Notes under the pieces: model-generated
The model's input: the letters and a program-made list of their open reading frames with translations, nothing else
What the model was told of the DNA's origin: nothing
The model's database searches: none
Translations under genes and position numbers: made by a program
Origin: Branchiostoma floridae
Lineage: Eukaryota > Chordata > Leptocardii > Amphioxiformes > Branchiostomatidae
DNA length: 64,000 nt
NCBI RefSeq assembly: GCF_000003815.2
Contig: NC_049993.1
Span: 6,406,489-6,470,488 of the forward strand
Direction of reading: 5' to 3'
Part shown: positions 12,301-22,607 of the stretch, piece after piece
Layout: every line of letters begins with the position of its first letter
Numbering within the stretch: the stretch's first letter is position 1

Positions 12301-15300
12301 CAGGTCAACCTAGTGATTACGTATACAAGACGGTTTGTGAATCAAAATTACAGTTCCGGCGTACCTGATCAAATAAGGTGTTTGCTCCGACGCCATGACA
12401 GCCACTACAGGCAAAAGATAGCTGTTTATTCGTCCACGGATTCGGAGGTTGCTACTTTTCAGCGCCCGCACTTACAAGATGTAGAATACTGGCAATCCTT
12501 CCAGTGTGCGATTGTATAGTTTTGACTTGGCAAGTCACCAAATATATCTAAAGCTGTAAGATCTATTCATGTCTAGGCTTGAGAAAACACTGCTTTTTGT
12601 GGGTTTGATTATATCTGTCAAATACTAAGTCATACTTTCTTCCCTCCAAACTTGCAGCATGTCTAGAAGGAGACGGTACCTCATATCGTGGCTCCATCGC
12701 CGAGACCAGTTCCGGACTAACCTGCCAAGCCTGGGACAGCCAGGAGCCACATCTCCACGACTACGGGCCGGAAAACTATCCAGATTCCGGACTGGAAAAC
12801 AACAGTTTCTGCAGGAATCCGGACGAAGATCCGAACGGCCCTTGGTGTATCACAGTGGACCCGGATAAAGAATGGGAGTACTGCACTATTCCTTTGTGTG
12901 GCGGTAAGTGTTTACGTTTATGTTTGTTATCAAAATGAGTACTCCAAACTTTGCCCTACAAACTTTTTAAAATATTTTATGCCACTCACTATTTCAAAAC
13001 AAAGATACAGAAGAGTCTGGAACAGTTCAAGGGAGGGGTTCCTCAAAGAGAGCGACAATACCCTGCCATGTGATTTCACCGCTAAAACCAACCTTGTTTG
13101 GCGGGACTCTTACGATACTTTGTTTGTGATTCAGGAACTGCGACAGTGCGAACACCACTGATTCAATGGTCAACTAAAACATCAGCCCAAACATCCTCAC
13201 ACCTTCCTTCGACTTCAATTGTCTCCACTCAAGTTGGGGGCTCCTGGCGACCAAACGATAATGCTGTCACCAAGGCAACGAAGGCAAGCAACACAGGTTC
13301 TACAAACCATCAAACTACCAACGATTCCTTGTCATCAACCTCACCTACAACTCCAACTCCAAATTTTCCAGAAAGCGTGTCTAAAAAAGTTACCAAAACC
13401 ACGGACGTTATGTTGTCCACAATTGGTAAGGTGACATCCACCAATGCAAAATTGCCACCCCATACAGACATGGTACAATCCAAAACCTCTGATGCTTCTA
13501 CTACCACAGCCACAACTGCCATGCCAGCTTCTCCCGCCAGGAGGCCAGCCTCTGTTTCTACCCTACATACCACTAGTTTTCCCAGCCCTGTACTGTCCTC
13601 TACGGTACCACAAACATCCAGACCTGAAACTGCTCCGCCAGACAGTACCGGTCCCTACTGAAATTGATATGTCTATTCCTAGTTCTACCATAACCACTCC
13701 GGTGTTATCCTCTACCCAAACAAGAGAAATGGATACTACACAATTGCAAGCATCTACCACTAACTTGTTATCAACTTCTACCATATCCAAGGTAATCAAG
13801 CCCTTTACTGTGGCAACATCAACAACCCCCAGTCGGTCTTACCTTTTTACTACAGCAAGTAAAACTGAACTGCCACTTGATTCTTCACACGCTGCCTCTG
13901 TATCCAGAAAAAGACCAACCCCAGTCCCTACAGTTTTCACAACACTGGCTACTCAGATGCCAGAACCTGGCTTTTTTTCAACAAGTGATAAGAGAACCAA
14001 CAGTGCGAGCATGACAGGTACTGCAACTACCGTCAGGATTGGCGCATCAACACGTAAACTTCACCCAAGAAGCTCCTATACAGCACGCAAGACAACAGGT
14101 GTTTCTTATCTCATGCCGTCAGCTAGCAATAACTTGCTAGCCGCTTCGCGACCTCCCATACCAAGTTCTCCATTCAGTGAAATAAAACTTTTCACCACGA
14201 TGCAGGAAACGTTCGACGAAAGTTCCAGTTCCACAGATAAAATCGAAATACCACAAACTACTACAGATGCTGCACAACTCAACTCTGACTCTACGGCCAT
14301 GAAAACCCCAGTTTCAGCTCAAGCATTTTCAACGCCTGTCACTCAAATGATAGGACCTGATGACTCTTTGGAAACTATACGTAGTACGGTAGTCAACCCT
14401 ATTAGCATGACAAGTACTGCAACCACCGCCAGGATTGGTACAGCTACGCGTAAACTCCACCATGGAAGCTCCAACACAGTAAGCAAGATGGCAAGCGTTC
14501 CTTACGTTATACCGTCATCTACCATTAAATCTCTGCCAGCCTCACAATTTGCGATACCGACAACTTCTAAACCCAGTGAAAGAGAATCTGACGAAAACAT
14601 GACGACACCGACACAGAAAACTACCAACGAAATCTCAAGTTCAACAACTCAAATCGTAATTCCAGAAGCTATTACAGATGCTATAAAACTCAACTCTGAC
14701 TCTACCGCCAGGAATACTTCATCCTTTCCTCTCATCTCCACTTTTGTAACAGAACCGGTCTCACCGAAGACAAATTCTGACGACTTAATCCATGCACAAA
14801 CCACCAGTGTAGCTACAACGGCTAAACTGTTTACAGCAACATATTGGAGAACACGTGAATTGTATTCCAAAACCTCCACGCTCTCTACCACAACTAAGAC
14901 AACAGAAGTCCGTATTTCCAAAACACTCCCGAATACAATTGGACCTGACGCTACAGTCACTCAAAATAAAACTCTGTTTCCGTCTACTATTCATCCTATA
15001 ACCAAACCAAGAACATCGACTGTGCGGTCAACGACTTCAGGGAACACTGCAGCAACACCAGCACAAGTGTTCACAACATCTATCACAAGCAAACTTCCTA
15101 CTGAGGCAACGATACAAATTGCAAGTGCTACAGACGCTCCGGAGCAAATAACGGCCAGTACAAGGCCGTTATCCTCGCCAGCTTTACCTCACAAGTCGGA
15201 TACAACTGGACAAAGCACAACAACAAATGATGACAATTTAAAATATGCAATGACATTGGATTTAGGAAGCAGAGGAAAAGGAAATGACAAACAACAAGAC

Positions 15301-18300
15301 GACGGCGACTCGGTTACAAGACCCCAAACCTTCGCAGCTATAGGAGGCACAATCTCTGTGTTGGTGCTACTTGGGGTTCTGATATTCGCGTTGTTGGTCT
15401 ACCGGAGGAAGAGAAGAAAAGAGTAAGTAGTGAACGATACTCAGGTGTATGGAGACAAATATTACTGTAAATGCGTAAACGTTCGCGGTGGATTAATGTT
15501 TGCGGTTTTCGCGGTGGCCGCTTCACCGCGAATTTTAAACCACCGCGAACATTTTTCCATGGCAGTAAGAGACTACTGTAACAGTGCATGGTGCTACCGC
15601 GAACTTAAAACCACCGCGAAAAGTCCTTTTTCTTGCTACCGCGAAATTAAATCCCCGCGAACTTAAATGCATTTACAGCTTACTGTTCAAGATACATGCG
15701 TGTATATACCATTTTCCAAGCATTGTTATTGTATTTCGATGTAGCATTTTGTGCACCTTTTCGTATGTCTCAATCAGAGGTAAGAATTTTTTTAGTTGAC
15801 CCTCTCTCTTGATATGTTTTATATTTCAGGACAGTGACAGTGGAGGAAGCAAGGTATTTTATTTGCTTTTACATTTGTTAAAATGCATTACTGATTACAC
15901 AGCGGAGGGCCGTGTTATCTTTTCATATGCATGATAAGAAATCATCGCCAAAAGATCATATGTGGGCAACATTGATAAAGAATATATTATAGACCATGTT
16001 GCGTGGTCTGTTAGTCCATAGGCCAGAACGCCAAATTTCAAATATCGGTACTCTCTAAGTGGCAAATTCTCCTTGTTATTTTTGAATAGTAGAAGGCCTG
16101 TATCATATATTTTGATGTGATAGCCTTTCTGGTATAGTAGCTTTCTACCGGCTATCAGCCTTCAAACCTATCACCATCTAAATGATCTGGAAATTTCGTG
16201 TCTTAAACAAAGGGGGGGGGGTCAAAAATTAAACATAAATATTTTTCCATTAAAATTCACACTCTGGGCTGAGAACCTGCTAAGCTAAAAGGATCATAAA
16301 ATATCAATTAATTTTCGATATCATGATTCAACACAAAATTAAGACCACCTAAAATCGGATTATTTCTGATTTTTTCGTCAAAAACATATACTTTATTTTC
16401 CAATATCGTGCATTTATTCACATTACTTATGTGGCCTTGCCTGATGAGATAGACTTACCGTTCGTATCATGCCCTGCATATCAAAATATGATCGAAATCC
16501 GTCAATAATGATGGCACATGACCTCGAAATTTTTATTATATGCAAATCCTCCAGCCTGTCATAGGGTATCGAGTTTTGATACACGATAGCAACACATTTC
16601 CATTAGATCTCCCTCTGATTCAATTCCAACACTGTATTCATCATACTTAGTTACGCCTATGATATTGATTATGAAGTAGCAGATGTTTAAAAGTGATCGT
16701 CTTTATTTCTTCTAAATGAGATAGTATACAATGCGTGACACCAAAGCATGGCTTTTAGCGTCCAGATGTAACAGATATGCCTGCACGTGCGTGACTTCTT
16801 CGATTCAACAGCGGATAATGATCTGTGAAACAAACCTTCATGCCATGAATATTTGTGCACAGGCTTACTGCCACGGTCATGGTCATGGTCATGGGGCAAA
16901 ATAATAAACATTTGCGACCTGCATACCGCTCGGTTCTGTTCTTGTATCTTATAACGTTTACATGAATAAGCACAGTACGGACCGTGCTGGGGGGACGGTA
17001 AAGAAGGGAAGTGTCGAATACCTTGTTTATCAAGACTCTCCTAATATATATGCAAATGGTGGAGCAACGCCTCTATCCTGCCACAGGGTGTCGGGTTTTA
17101 CTACGCGATAGCAACACGTTTCGATAAGATCTACTTCTCATACCATTCAAACAGTTTCTTAATCATACTTGGTTATATTTAGATACTGATAATGAATTAG
17201 AAGCTATCTAAAGAGTTACATTTGTTATAAATGAGACACTATACGAAACACTGAATGAACTTGCACCATAGTTGGCTCCTTGCCTTGTTCTGAATGTCCA
17301 GATCCAACAGATATATGCCTGTACGTGACTTCTCCTGTACTGATAATGATTTGTTAAACAAACGGCCGTGCCATGAATATGAGTGATCGACCGTAACTGC
17401 GCCACTGGACCATAGCATGTAGAAACTGCCGTGCAGCTCACTTGTCATCTGTACACAAAGTAAAGTACAGAATCCTTCTTGTGCTGCAGTACTGTAACGT
17501 TACAGCGTAATTCTGTCCAAGCATCTTTTGTTCATATCTTTAGTAGATCTATGAGGATATCCATCGTAATTTCGGTAATTAATTAACTTGATTTGATTTT
17601 CGACGGCCACGGTTCTACTAGCCTGTGAATTTTGATGGAAAAGTATTAATGTTTAATTTTTTGCCCCTACCCGTTGTTTAAGACACGAAATTTCCAGATC
17701 ATTTAGATGGTGATAGGTTTGAAGGCTGTTAGCCGGTAGAAAGCTACCATACCAGAATGGCTATCACATAAAGATATAGGCCACAGGCTTTCTACTATTC
17801 AAAAATAACAAGGAGAATTTGCCACCCCGGAGGTACCGATTTTTTTCTCTGGCCCATCGACAATATACGTTTGGTTAAGAACAATCACCGTCGAATGTCT
17901 CGCACAATACACGTACGCTATTCAAGACAATAGTGCGTATTTGTTTTCGCACGCAACGCAAATTCCCACATTTTATGCATGTTGATTTATTCATACCTTT
18001 AGATATCCATATAACGTTATGTGTGTTAAATTGTATGTAGCTGTTATACATGTAGACCTTACGAAAGTCGCTGCACTTTTGTCGTGTCTCAATAAAGATT
18101 ATTATTTGTTTGCTGTCAATTTTTTTCAGAGAACATCCCCGCTCTTCGACTGACGTCTACAGCAACCCGGTATTTGACCAGTAAGAAATGAATAATGATA
18201 TTATTGATTATATATGCTTTTGATTCATTTTTGTCTTCATGAATTCAGGTTTCAATATCAATAGATGTAGAGCCATTCTTGAGGGTTTCCTAGATTCTAT

Positions 18301-18557
18301 TGTGTCTCTTATAAATATTTAGAAACACTGAAGATGGACGCGGCACTGCCTCGTTCGACGATCCTCAGCTTCTGTGGACGGAGAAAGCAGACAACATTGA
18401 TGACGTCAAACCTGATGATGACGTCCTAGGTGACAGTGCCTACCACACCCTCCGTGGGTGGACTGAAACCAGCACCCAATTTGAGAACACCCATGACGAA
18501 GCAGGAAGAAAGACAGATGCACAAAGAAGTGAAAACGAGCATGTACATGTAGTGTGA
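9325..18557 (+). CDS. Gene B: kringle-LDLa-kringle-mucin transmembrane receptor, complete, 9 coding exons
   Basis: Exons: 9325-9385, 10560-10668, 11299-11438, 12022-12153, 12658-12903, 13135-15422, 15830-15853, 18130-18180 and 18323-18557. All have GT-AG borders and consistent phases. They sum to 3,286 bp, one base over a multiple of three, because of a single frame break in exon 6; the corrected product would be about 1,094 residues. Order: signal peptide (1 to about 20), kringle (Cys24-Cys102), LDL-receptor class A (Cys109-Cys147), kringle (Cys149-Cys228), Thr/Ser/Pro-rich stalk (about 230-955), transmembrane helix (about 960-985), basic stop RRKRRK, and a tail of about 103 residues. Each kringle and the LDLa has its six cysteines; the LDLa keeps DWSDE, the usual calcium site. 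Expected at the plasma membrane, with extracellular binding modules on a glycosylated stalk. Ligand unknown. Its neighbour, gene A, has the same tail plan. I know no named vertebrate orthologue with this order. Confidence 0.9.
10118..10412. repeat. 43-bp minisatellite, about 7 copies, in gene B intron 1
   Basis: Units start at 10118, 10161, 10204, 10247, 10290 and 10333, each holding CACACAGCCAAACATG and CTTGGTGCTGAACACCAT, with a shortened, diverged copy at the end (to about 10412). Reverse-strand frames across it are repeat translations, not genes. Confidence 0.92.
10560..10668 (+). CDS. Gene B exon 2: first half of kringle 1
   Basis: Acceptor TTTTCCTAACAG, donor GTACGT. Encodes [14 protein letters not shown] and then [14 protein letters not shown], the typical kringle opening C-x-G-x-G-x-x-YRG and C-Q-x-W. 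It ends in phase 2 inside the kringle, so kringle 1 is split by an intron while kringle 2 is not. Confidence 0.92.
10797..10862 (+). mobile_element. Possible LINE 3' tail remnant in gene B intron 2
   Basis: GTGACCTGTATTTAGCCCG followed by AATAAAGGT resembles the tail of the plus-strand LINE at 61960-62020 (GTGACCTGTACCTAGCCCG, then AATAAAGGT). Short and partial. Confidence 0.45.
11299..11438 (+). CDS. Gene B exon 3: second half of kringle 1
   Basis: Acceptor ATATCCCCAG, donor GTACGT. Encodes [20 protein letters not shown], then GLWCVTTDP and [16 protein letters not shown], the Trp-Cys pair and WEYC..P.C are diagnostic kringle features. Ends in phase 1. Confidence 0.92.
12022..12153 (+). CDS. 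Gene B exon 4: LDL-receptor class A domain
   Basis: Acceptor CACCTGTTCCAG, donor GTAAGT. Six cysteines over 39 residues: [39 protein letters not shown]. The D-x-x-x-D...DWSDE pattern is the calcium cage. Phase 1 at both ends, the usual exon for a shuffled LDLa module. Confidence 0.93.
12658..12903 (+). CDS. Gene B exon 5: kringle 2
   Basis: Acceptor CCAAACTTGCAG, donor GTAAGT. The whole kringle (80 residues, six cysteines) lies in one 1-1 phase exon: [60 protein letters not shown]. Very close to kringle 1, so the two probably arose by duplication, followed by intron gain or loss. Confidence 0.93.
13135..15422 (+). CDS. Gene B exon 6: mucin-like stalk and transmembrane helix
   Basis: Acceptor TTTGTGATTCAG; donor GTAAGT at 15423, so the apparent stop at 15424-15426 lies in the intron. 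Thr/Ser/Pro-rich composition runs in frame 3 from 13137 to about 13640, then in frame 1 from about 13645 to the end; frame 3 stops at 13659-13661 (TGA). A single-base indel near 13640-13650 explains this; it may be a draft error, an allele or a real inactivation. Repeated blocks such as RIG-A/T-STRKLH occur twice (about 14035-14060 and 14430-14460), as do [14 protein letters not shown] stretches. The exon closes with [20 protein letters not shown] and YRRKRRK. Confidence 0.87.
15465..15678. mobile_element. MITE with CTGTAAATGC ends in gene B intron 6
   Basis: Left end CTGTAAATGCGTAAACGTTC and right end GCGAACTTAAATGCATTTAC are imperfect inverted copies (about 24 bp). The interior repeats CCGCGAA / TTCGCGG many times in both directions, giving strong secondary structure. 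Confidence 0.75.
15830..15853 (+). CDS. Gene B exon 7 (24 bp micro-exon)
   Basis: Acceptor TTTATATTTCAG, donor GTATTT. Joined to exon 6 it reads E-TVTVEEA with two bases left over. The acceptor is strong, and phase agreement with exons 6 and 8 supports it. Confidence 0.78.
16021..17854. mobile_element. 1.8-kb element with about 235-bp inverted arms in gene B intron 7
   Basis: The left arm, about 16021-16260, is repeated in inverse at about 17624-17854, imperfectly but over its whole length. Shared landmarks are GGCAAATTCTCCTTGTTATT, TGTCTTAAACAA and the ATCATTTAGATGGTGATAGG block. The interior holds a direct duplication (separate entry). No transposase-like frame is present, so it is non-autonomous. 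Confidence 0.82.
16545..17390. repeat. Direct duplication (about 330 bp each) inside the long-TIR element
   Basis: About 16545-16870 and about 17050-17390 align in the same orientation. Each has CTGYCAYAGGGTRTCG, the CGATAGCAACACRTTTC block, TAAATGAGA, GTCCAGATSYAACAGATAT and TGCCATGAATAT. They are clearly diverged, so the duplication is old. Confidence 0.75.
18130..18180 (+). CDS. Gene B exon 8: tail with VYSNPVF
   Basis: Acceptor TTTTTTTCAG, donor GTAAGA. Encodes [16 protein letters not shown] in the inherited phase. NPVF resembles an NPxF or NPxY-type motif for PTB-domain or endocytic adaptors (inference), preceded by a tyrosine. Counterpart of VYTNAGF in gene A. Confidence 0.85.
18323..18557 (+). 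CDS. Gene B exon 9: end of cytoplasmic tail and stop
   Basis: Acceptor AAATATTTAG. Reads [18 protein letters not shown], then [25 protein letters not shown] and an end in NEHVHVV before TGA at 18555-18557. Acidic, with a single tyrosine in SAYHTL. The C-terminal VHVV could suit a PDZ ligand (hydrophobic last residue), which is speculative. Confidence 0.87.
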
Positions 18558-18866
18558 ATCAAAATGACGTTGTGGGCCAGCGTAGATTTTCTATATGCGT
18601 ACAAGGAGTCATTGTGCATGTACGTCCAAAGCAAACCCACGCTCAACCCACCTTCCTAACATAGAGATGATTGAGTTAAGCGATCTTGATATCTAAATAC
18701 CGTTCTTTATACTGTCAAAAACTACATTCAACGCACCTATTTACAAATTAGACCGAAAAAGTGCCTATATATACTCTAGAGAGAGAGAAAGAGACATGAG
18801 TTTTGTGTAAGAATCTGCTATCATATACATATATAAAGTTAACACTACAGAGAGAGAAAGAAAAGA

Positions 18867-18884
18867 CTTTCTTTCTTTCTTTCT
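18867..18884. repeat. CTTT microsatellite with adjoining GA-rich tract
   Basis: A short CTTT run directly after GAGAGAGAAAGAAAAGA in the gene B 3' flank; purine and pyrimidine tracts lie back to back. Confidence 0.8.
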
Positions 18885-19094
18885 ACTATCATTGTGTGTA
18901 CCTTACAACTTGACACTGTCCATCAGCGCTTGATACCAGTACAAATATGCATATTGAATTTTTTTTCAATATTTGACAGGCGTTCTAGCTTTTCCGTTAG
19001 AAGTGTATTATTTTCAAAATCTCCATTGTTTTTGTTCCTCATGATAAGAGACCACTCTGTTTTCAGGCGAAGATCTCATGACCTATTGAACTGC

Positions 19095-19104
19095 AATAAA
19101 TAAA
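19095..19104 (+). promoter_or_regulatory. Candidate polyadenylation signal for gene B
   Basis: Overlapping AATAAATAAA about 540 bases past the gene B stop. The surrounding sequence (about 18930-19400) is also the founding copy of parts of the downstream tandem units. Confidence 0.5.
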
Positions 19105-20097
19105 AGCAACTTGCATAAGATCGCCATGGTGGCTGTAGTCAGTGTCTGTGGGCGTTTACAGGCGACTGAAAAGTTGTACATTTACAGTCATATGAAAGCC
19201 TGATGGATTAACGTCTTTGAGCCAGGTCACTGCATTTTGGGAACAATGACTTATGTACATTTCGTAATACGTTAAGAAGCCGTTTAAATGCACAGCCTAT
19301 TTGCCAGCGTATTTCGTGCAATTATCCGACTGGAGCAATAATGCGAAGTTATCCAGCTGAACCGCACCTTTGTGGGATTTGGGATACCAGTTAACAAAAC
19401 TGTGCGTTAATGCGTTAACAATGCAAAAGCTTCTTCAGTCCTATAATTGGACGTTATCCGTCGAGGTCAGAATTCAACGGGTTGAACAATTCTAGAAGCT
19501 TGTGTTGTAATAATGAAGGATTCTCAGGAAGTGACCGTTGTAATAAATGTCAAAATTCACAACCACCTCCTGCCGCATTTGTTGATGACCAGAGGGTCGT
19601 GATTTTCAGAATCAACAGAGAGCAGCCCGTATTTTTCACCTGGACATCTACTTCATATATGAGATAAGCTTTACTGACACGGCAAAAAGTACAATGACTT
19701 TTGTATTGTCAACTATAAACTCGAAAAAAAACAGAGTGGATACCGAATACATCTTAAAACTCTACTAAGTGGATACAGAATACATCTTAAAACTCTACTA
19801 AACAATGTAGGGCTAAACGTGAGTGTCAGTATCTTTTCTGATCACAAAACAATCTTCATATTTGTCAAGAGAACAACTTCGGATCCTCAGCGCGATAGGT
19901 TGATCTATTTTGCTGCTGTGTAACACGTCATGTTGTGTAGCACGTGATGTTGTGTAACAGGCTTAATGACGTATACCTTTGAGTTTGATCACCGTCCGAC
20001 ACTAAAGTTATTAACAAACAAAAAAACTACGGCTACTCAGTTACGAGAACTAAAACCTCCGCAGCTGAGCAGTAGAAAAGAAGAGGGAGGCTCAGAC

Positions 20098-20285
20098 GCT
20101 GCCTTGGTGTTACTCGGCGTTCTACCGGCGTTGTTGTTCTTCCGGAGGAAGAGAAGAGAAGAAAAGAGTAAGTAGTGAACGAAACTATGTATGGAGAAAA
20201 AATTTGAATTTTTTAATACTCGACCTGCGCTCTAGCTTTTTCGTCTCGAGTGTTTCATTTTCAAAGTCTCCGTTGTTTTGTTCCT
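20098..20285 (+). pseudogene. Gene B fragment copy 1: transmembrane exon end + donor + 3' flank
   Basis: ALVLLGVLPALLFFRRKRRE matches the gene B membrane segment [19 protein letters not shown], including CCGGAGGAAGAGAAGA and the donor GAGTAAGTAGTGAACGA. About 35 bases on, the sequence jumps to the gene B 3' flank (CTCTAGCTTTTTCGTCTCGA against 18984-19005), skipping the last three exons. A deletion-bearing duplicate; not expected to make a receptor. Confidence 0.8.
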
Positions 20286-21280
20286 TATACCCCAGTCACA
20301 TTAATGATTATGTACGATCTTTGGACGTACTTCGCAATCGCTGGAAGGTCGGCAAATTTTAAGATCTTCATAGGGTCTTGTGTATTTTCCGCCCCAAAAC
20401 TGTCCCTGTCACATATAAGCGAGACTCGTGCGATCGTCAGTGAATAAATGATAATGAACTTCCCATAACCTATTGCACGCGGACAAGGTAACACAAAACG
20501 TTCATCGCAAAAGGGCAAGAGATCAATACATGTTTATTCTTTTGTTGTCGGATTGTCGAAATCTTTTTAACCAATTAATGGAATGCGCGGGCATACTAGA
20601 AATGACAAATAAAAAGAAAGCGTGTCACGTGCCAGCCTACGTACTACTACAGGGGCCACGATGTCAGACTTACCCTCACATTTAAAGAAATTCAATATTT
20701 GCAAGAAAACCGGGCGTTCGCCATCCGATTTGCAAAATTGAAAAATTTTCCGGACCTCCCTTGTGACGACTAGCGCCCTCGGGGCGGGCCTGGTGAACAT
20801 GATGTGGTGGGAGAGTCGCCCTCAAAACCTTTCCCACGAATAAAGATTCATTGATCTAACCTTAGTTTAACAGCAAAATTTACCCCTTAAAATGCATGAA
20901 ATGACGTTTCAGAGGGTCCAGATTGCAAATTTCCCAGACCTGCATAGCAATGCGTGCTCGCGCCTTTGGTGTCGGACATGGTGAAAACGTGTCGGGGGAG
21001 TCTCCCTCAAAGACTTATGCCAAAAAGCTTGTGTAACTTAATAGCAATTCCATTAAACTTGGCCAGCAAATTTTGCCTGTCAAAATGCAGCAAATAGTGT
21101 TTCAGAGGGTAAACATTTTAAATCTTTTCCGGGGGAGCATGCCCCCGGACCCCTAGGCAAGTCGCGACTTCGGCGCTCGTTGGTCCCACAAATACTAAAA
21201 AGACCCCCCTCCTCAAGCAAAATCCTGGCTACGGTCATGCAATATGAAAGCCTAGTGGAATAACGTGTTTGATCCAGATC

Positions 21281-22262
21281 ATTGATCACTCTGTTCTCAA
21301 TGACCCTGAGTTCAATGAATCGTTCAACTGAAATAAATTGAATTAAAACAACCTGTATTACCTGACCATGGCGGATGTGATCATTGTCTGTGGGCGTTTA
21401 CAGACGACTGCACTTTTGAAAATCTGTAAATTTACAATCAGTACATGCCCGTAGCCAGGGGGGTCGGGGAATCGGGGGAATCGGAAGATTCGCGACTCCG
21501 GCGCTCGATGGTCCCAGAAGTACTAAGAATACACCCCCCCCCCCGCAGCAAAATTCTGGCTACGGTCATGCAATATGAAAGCCTAGTGGAATAACGTGTT
21601 TGAGCCAGACCATTGATCACTCTGTTTTCAATGGCGCTGAGTTCAATGAATCGTTCAACTGAAATAAATTAAATTAAAACAACCTATGTAAGCTTACCAT
21701 GGCGGATGTAATCATTGTCGGTGGGCGTTTACAGACGACTGCACTTTTGAAAATCTGTAAATTTACAATCAGTACATGCCCGTAACCAGGGGGGTCGGGT
21801 GATTCGGGTGATTCGCGACTTCGGCTCTCGATGGTCCCACAAGTACTAAGAAGACCCCCCCCCCCAGCAACATCCTGGCTACGGTCATGCAATATGAAAG
21901 CCTAGTGGAATAACGTGTTTGAGCCAGACCATTGATCACTCTGTTTTCAATGACGCTGAGTTCAATGAATCGTTCAACTGAAATAAATCAAATCAAAACA
22001 ACCTATGTAAGTTTACCATGGCGGATGTAATCATTGTCGGTGGGCGTTTACAGACGACTGCACTTTTGAAAATCTGTAAATTTACAATCAGTACATGCCC
22101 GTAACCAGGGGGGGGGGGATCGGGGGATTCGGGGGATTCGCGACTTCGGCGCTCGATGGTCCCACAAGTACTAAGAAGACCCCCCCCCCCCCCCCAAGCA
22201 AAATTCTGGCTACGGTCATGCAGTATGAAAGCCTAATGGAATAACGTGTTTCAGCCAGGCCA
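21281..22262. repeat. Tandem repeat of about 320-330 bp, three copies
   Basis: ATTGATCACTCTGTT (last copy ATTGACCACTCTGTT) recurs at 21281, 21612, 21931 and 22262. Each copy runs through CCATGGCGGATGTAATCATT, CAGTACATGCCC, a poly-G tract, CTTCGGCTCTCGATGG-like sequence, a poly-C tract and GGCTACGGTCATGC. Further copies occur near 24771, 25091, 28730, 29060 and 29930. The poly-G/poly-C pairs vary in length and mark the sites where the assembly degrades. Confidence 0.88.
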
Positions 22263-22318
22263 TTGACCACTCTGTTTTCAATGACCCTGAGTTCAATGAC
22301 TCGTTCGACTGGAATAAA

Positions 22319-22607
22319 TCAAATCAAATCAAACCGGCACATCTTTCTGCAACCTTCCGAGGAACTTTCAGGAATCATGCCGACACGCGCAACCGGGACA
22401 CTAGTAACCAGATCATCCACAAGACCTCACCCTTACGTTGATAATGTACCTAGATCAAATACCCAACTTCACCTATCTTCTTATGTACCACGGACTAGTA
22501 GACTCTGGAATTCACTTCCAGCGTCAGCGTTTCCAGCAAGACCCAACATGAGCATTTTCAAGACAGCTGTTAACAAAGTCCTTATTAATTCCCAGAGGCA
22601 GAGCTAG
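22319..22607 (+). mobile_element. LINE ORF2 C-terminal fragment, copy 1
   Basis: Open frame ending YVPRTSRLWNSLPASAFPAR and FKTAVNKVLI, the characteristic closing motif (PRT.RLWNSLP....FK) of CR1/Jockey-group non-LTR retrotransposons. Only the last 80-90 residues survive; no reverse transcriptase core is nearby. Confidence 0.8.

Noticed and set aside
13600..13650. A tiny intron (GT at about 13605, AG at about 13645) as an explanation of the gene B frame break
   Set aside because: About 40 bases is too short for a normal intron and lacks a pyrimidine tract; a single-base indel is simpler.
19966..20175. The 69-codon frames around 19966, 23488, 27427 and 32162 as small membrane-protein genes
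   Set aside because: The first half has no counterpart in gene B, and the membrane part ends at a splice donor; they are repeat copies of an exon fragment, not independent genes.
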